From Terriglobia bacterium (GTDB lineage: Bacteria; Acidobacteriota; Terriglobia; UBA7540), in NCBI GenBank assembly GCA_030040515.1, contig JASHTO010000069.1, positions 1-7,771 on the forward strand: a stretch of 7,771 nucleotides of DNA. Direction: 5' to 3'. A program made the position numbers and the translations under genes. The notes below the pieces were generated by a model that saw nothing but the letters and a program-made list of their open reading frames with translations, was not told where the DNA came from and made no database searches. How positions within the stretch are numbered: position 1 is the first letter of the stretch; each line of letters opens with the position of its first letter. Shown here piece after piece: positions 6,374 through 7,771 of the stretch.

Positions 6374-7411
6374 ATGGATACAGATTCAAGAAAAAAAGGC
6401 ATTGCGTGCGCAGGAAACTGGATTGTCGATCTGATAAAAGTAGTCGACGTATACCCGCCGGAAAGCTGTCTAGCGAATATCCTCTCGGAATCGACCGGCG
6501 GCGGTGGATGCGCCCACAACGTGACACTCAATCTTGCCAAGTTCGATCCCGAGCTTGAGGTGCATGCCTTGGGAGTCGTGGGAAATGACGCTAACGCAGA
6601 CTTCCTGCTGGCACAGTGTCGAAAGTTCCCCAATATCCACTGCCGTCAACTACACCGTACCAATTTGGCACCGACTTCCTACACGGATGTGTTCAATTGC
6701 CAAGTCACTGGACGAAGAACCTTCTTCCATTGCCGTGGGGCCAACCGCTTGTTTGATCCTTCCTATGTGAATCTCGATGATCTCCCCGTGAGTTTGCTTC
6801 ATCTGGGCTATCTGCTCCTACTCGATGCCATGGACCAATCGAATTCAGAGCATGGGACCGTGGCGGCAGCATTTTTGCATGACGTTCAGGAGCGTGGCAT
6901 TCAAACCTCGCTTGACCTCGTGTCGGAGAACAGTAGCCGGTTTAACAGCATTATCCCGGCAGCCTTGAAGTACACGAATTTCTGTATCATCAATGACTTC
7001 GAGGCGGCGAGGCTCTCGGGGCTTTCCATTCGATGCGGAAATAATATCCTGACAGAGAACCTATCCAAGATCGGCCGAAGGCTTCTTGCACATGGTGTTC
7101 AGAATCTCGTGGTGATTCACTTCCCGGAGGGCGCATATCTGCTGCGTTCGGACGGAACGGAGATTCTCCAGCCTTCTCTGCAAGTGCCGGAATCGTTTAT
7201 CGTCGGCAGCACCGGTGCAGGAGACTCCTTTTGCGCAGGCATGCTTTACGGCCTTTACCGCGATTGGGCGCTAGAAAAGGCGCTGAGGTTTGCTACTTGC
7301 GCCGGAGCCTTGAGTCTTCGTGACCTGACCGCTGTCGGTGCGATCAGGTCCTGGAGGGAAGTCGTGGAAATGGAGACGCGGTTCCCGTTTCGGAAAGAGA
7401 TAGCTCTTTAA
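6374..7411 (+). CDS. PfkB/ribokinase-family carbohydrate kinase
   Basis: A 345-residue sugar kinase of the PfkB family, expected to transfer phosphate from ATP to a hydroxyl of a sugar or sugar derivative in the cytosol. The N-terminus (KGIACAGNWIVD, residues 9-20) is the first strand carrying the substrate-binding Asp. GGGGCAHNV (42-50) corresponds to PfkB signature 1, and GSTGAGDSFCAGMLYGL (278-294) is signature 2, with the GAGD anion hole and catalytic base Asp284. The usual Asp at the head of signature 2 is Gly278. The length fits the family (300-350). I chose ATG 6374 because it directly precedes the family-like sequence; upstream purines (AGGCGAAG) make only a weak ribosome site. A TTG at 6323 in frame would add an unlikely leader that lies inside a hairpin. 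It is probably co-transcribed with the isomerase gene. Substrate specificity cannot be read; phosphorylation of the ketose made by the isomerase is the simplest idea. Confidence 0.9.
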   Translation: MDTDSRKKGIACAGNWIVDLIKVVDVYPPESCLANILSESTGGGGCAHNVTLNLAKFDPELEVHALGVVGNDANADFLLAQCRKFPNIHCRQLHRTNLAPTSYTDVFNCQVTGRRTFFHCRGANRLFDPSYVNLDDLPVSLLHLGYLLLLDAMDQSNSEHGTVAAAFLHDVQERGIQTSLDLVSENSSRFNSIIPAALKYTNFCIINDFEAARLSGLSIRCGNNILTENLSKIGRRLLAHGVQNLVVIHFPEGAYLLRSDGTEILQPSLQVPESFIVGSTGAGDSFCAGMLYGLYRDWALEKALRFATCAGALSLRDLTAVGAIRSWREVVEMETRFPFRKEIAL

Positions 7412-7501
7412 GTAAGTTATTTGTGGTTGGTCCGGCCATCTCCTAGACAGCGCCCCGTGGCGAGGACTATTGAAGGCTCAGACCTCACGCGACCTCGGAT
7501 T

Positions 7502-7578
7502 CCTCATCAAGCCTGCCGCCTGATCATAGTCCGTCTGTGTGCAATCAAATGATTCAAGCCCACCTGCCTCATCAAGCC
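7502..7578 (+). repeat. Pair of 12-base direct repeats
   Basis: CCTCATCAAGCC occurs at 7502-7513 and again at 7567-7578, 65 bases apart, in the gene-free stretch between the kinase stop and the IS3-type element. The second copy ends 18 bases before the probable element edge. No function is evident. The surrounding gap (7412-7596) holds no gene and no clear terminator that I can see. Confidence 0.4.
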
Positions 7579-7596
7579 GTTCTCGTTTAGGCTGGC

Positions 7597-7771
7597 TGAG
7601 CGGCCCCCCATTTTCTGATCCACGTTAAGGGTTAGTTTCCGGCAGAATCCTGGAGTCGAAAAGGAGGTTTTGCCGTGAAGCGGAAGCGATTTTCTGTGGA
7701 GCAGATCGTGGGGGTGCTGAAGCAGGCAGAGGTGGGAGTTCCGCTGGCGGAGCTGATTCGTCAAGTGGGGA
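7597..7771 (+). mobile_element. Left part of an IS3-family insertion sequence, cut by the window edge
   Basis: The partial OrfA at the window end shows an IS3-family element entering from the right. The sequence from 7597 (TGAGCGGCCCCCCATTTTC) begins with TG, as IS3-family inverted repeats do, and lies 78 bases before the orfA start, the usual leader length. TGATCC at 7616 is an alternative edge. The matching right repeat and target duplication lie outside the window, so the boundary is tentative. Confidence 0.5.
7675..7771 (+). CDS. IS3-family transposase OrfA, N-terminal part (runs off the window)
   Basis: GTG at 7675 follows a strong AAGGAGG (7661-7667) with a seven-base spacer. The 32 visible codons begin MKRKRFSVEQIVGVLKQAEV and continue into AELIRQVG. 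This is the start of the helix-turn-helix DNA-binding OrfA of IS3-family (IS407-like) elements, which usually read MKKRRFSEEQI and then a second helix ending near the window edge. OrfA normally fuses to the DDE catalytic OrfB by programmed -1 frameshifting; that region lies outside. The visible part is intact. Confidence 0.85.
   Translation, partial: MKRKRFSVEQIVGVLKQAEVGVPLAELIRQVG

Noticed and set aside
5932..6633. Minus-strand open frame of 233 codons spanning the isomerase-kinase junction
   Set aside because: It is antisense to two conserved genes, crosses their gap and has no recognisable domain.
1..7771. CRISPR array, tRNA or rRNA gene, phage or toxin-antitoxin module
   Set aside because: No regularly spaced repeats, tRNA-like cloverleaf, rRNA segment or paired small genes were found on either strand by reading.

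Overview
The window looks like an accessory, mobile-element-rich stretch of a moderately GC-rich bacterial chromosome. The gene set (an IS200-type element, a tyrosine recombinase remnant, TPR proteins, a lone cyanase, a sugar-catabolic cluster and an IS3-family element) would fit a soil bacterium such as an Acidobacteriota member. That is a guess from protein style; nothing in the window fixes the taxon.

Left part (1-1340) is a graveyard. A decayed IS200/IS605-type element with hairpins near both ends (about 85-690) carries a transposase broken by several frameshifts. It is followed by a frameshifted N-terminal piece of a tyrosine recombinase (about 703-1113) and a short tetratricopeptide (TPR) remnant (1135-1337). 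An intact cyanase gene, cynS, sits on the minus strand (1422-1865). It is followed by a larger, multiply frameshifted TPR pseudogene (1922-2706). From 2707 to 3620 nothing is securely recognised; the best reading is a minus-strand hypothetical protein at 3204-3614.

Right part (3779-7411) is a well-preserved sugar-metabolism locus with divergent layout. A zinc-type medium-chain dehydrogenase resembling L-sorbose-1-phosphate reductase points left (3779-5050). A xylose-isomerase-family protein (5221-6258) and a PfkB/ribokinase-family sugar kinase (6374-7411) point right. The 170-base gap between the divergent genes holds two back-to-back promoter-like elements whose -35 boxes form an inverted repeat, a plausible shared operator. 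A 9-bp nested hairpin lies between the isomerase and kinase genes. A simple model is oxidation or reduction of a sugar or polyol by the dehydrogenase, aldose-ketose interconversion by the isomerase and phosphorylation by the kinase; the substrate cannot be read from the sequence. Both metal enzymes carry substitutions at metal-ligand positions (His to Asp in the dehydrogenase, Asp to His in the isomerase), suggesting divergent subfamilies.

The window ends in the first 32 codons of an IS3-family OrfA, preceded by a probable element end near 7597. The two ends of the window are therefore both occupied by insertion sequences. I found no CRISPR array, tRNA or rRNA gene. I did not find a clearly new system; the most interesting items are the sugar locus with altered metal ligands and its divergent control region.
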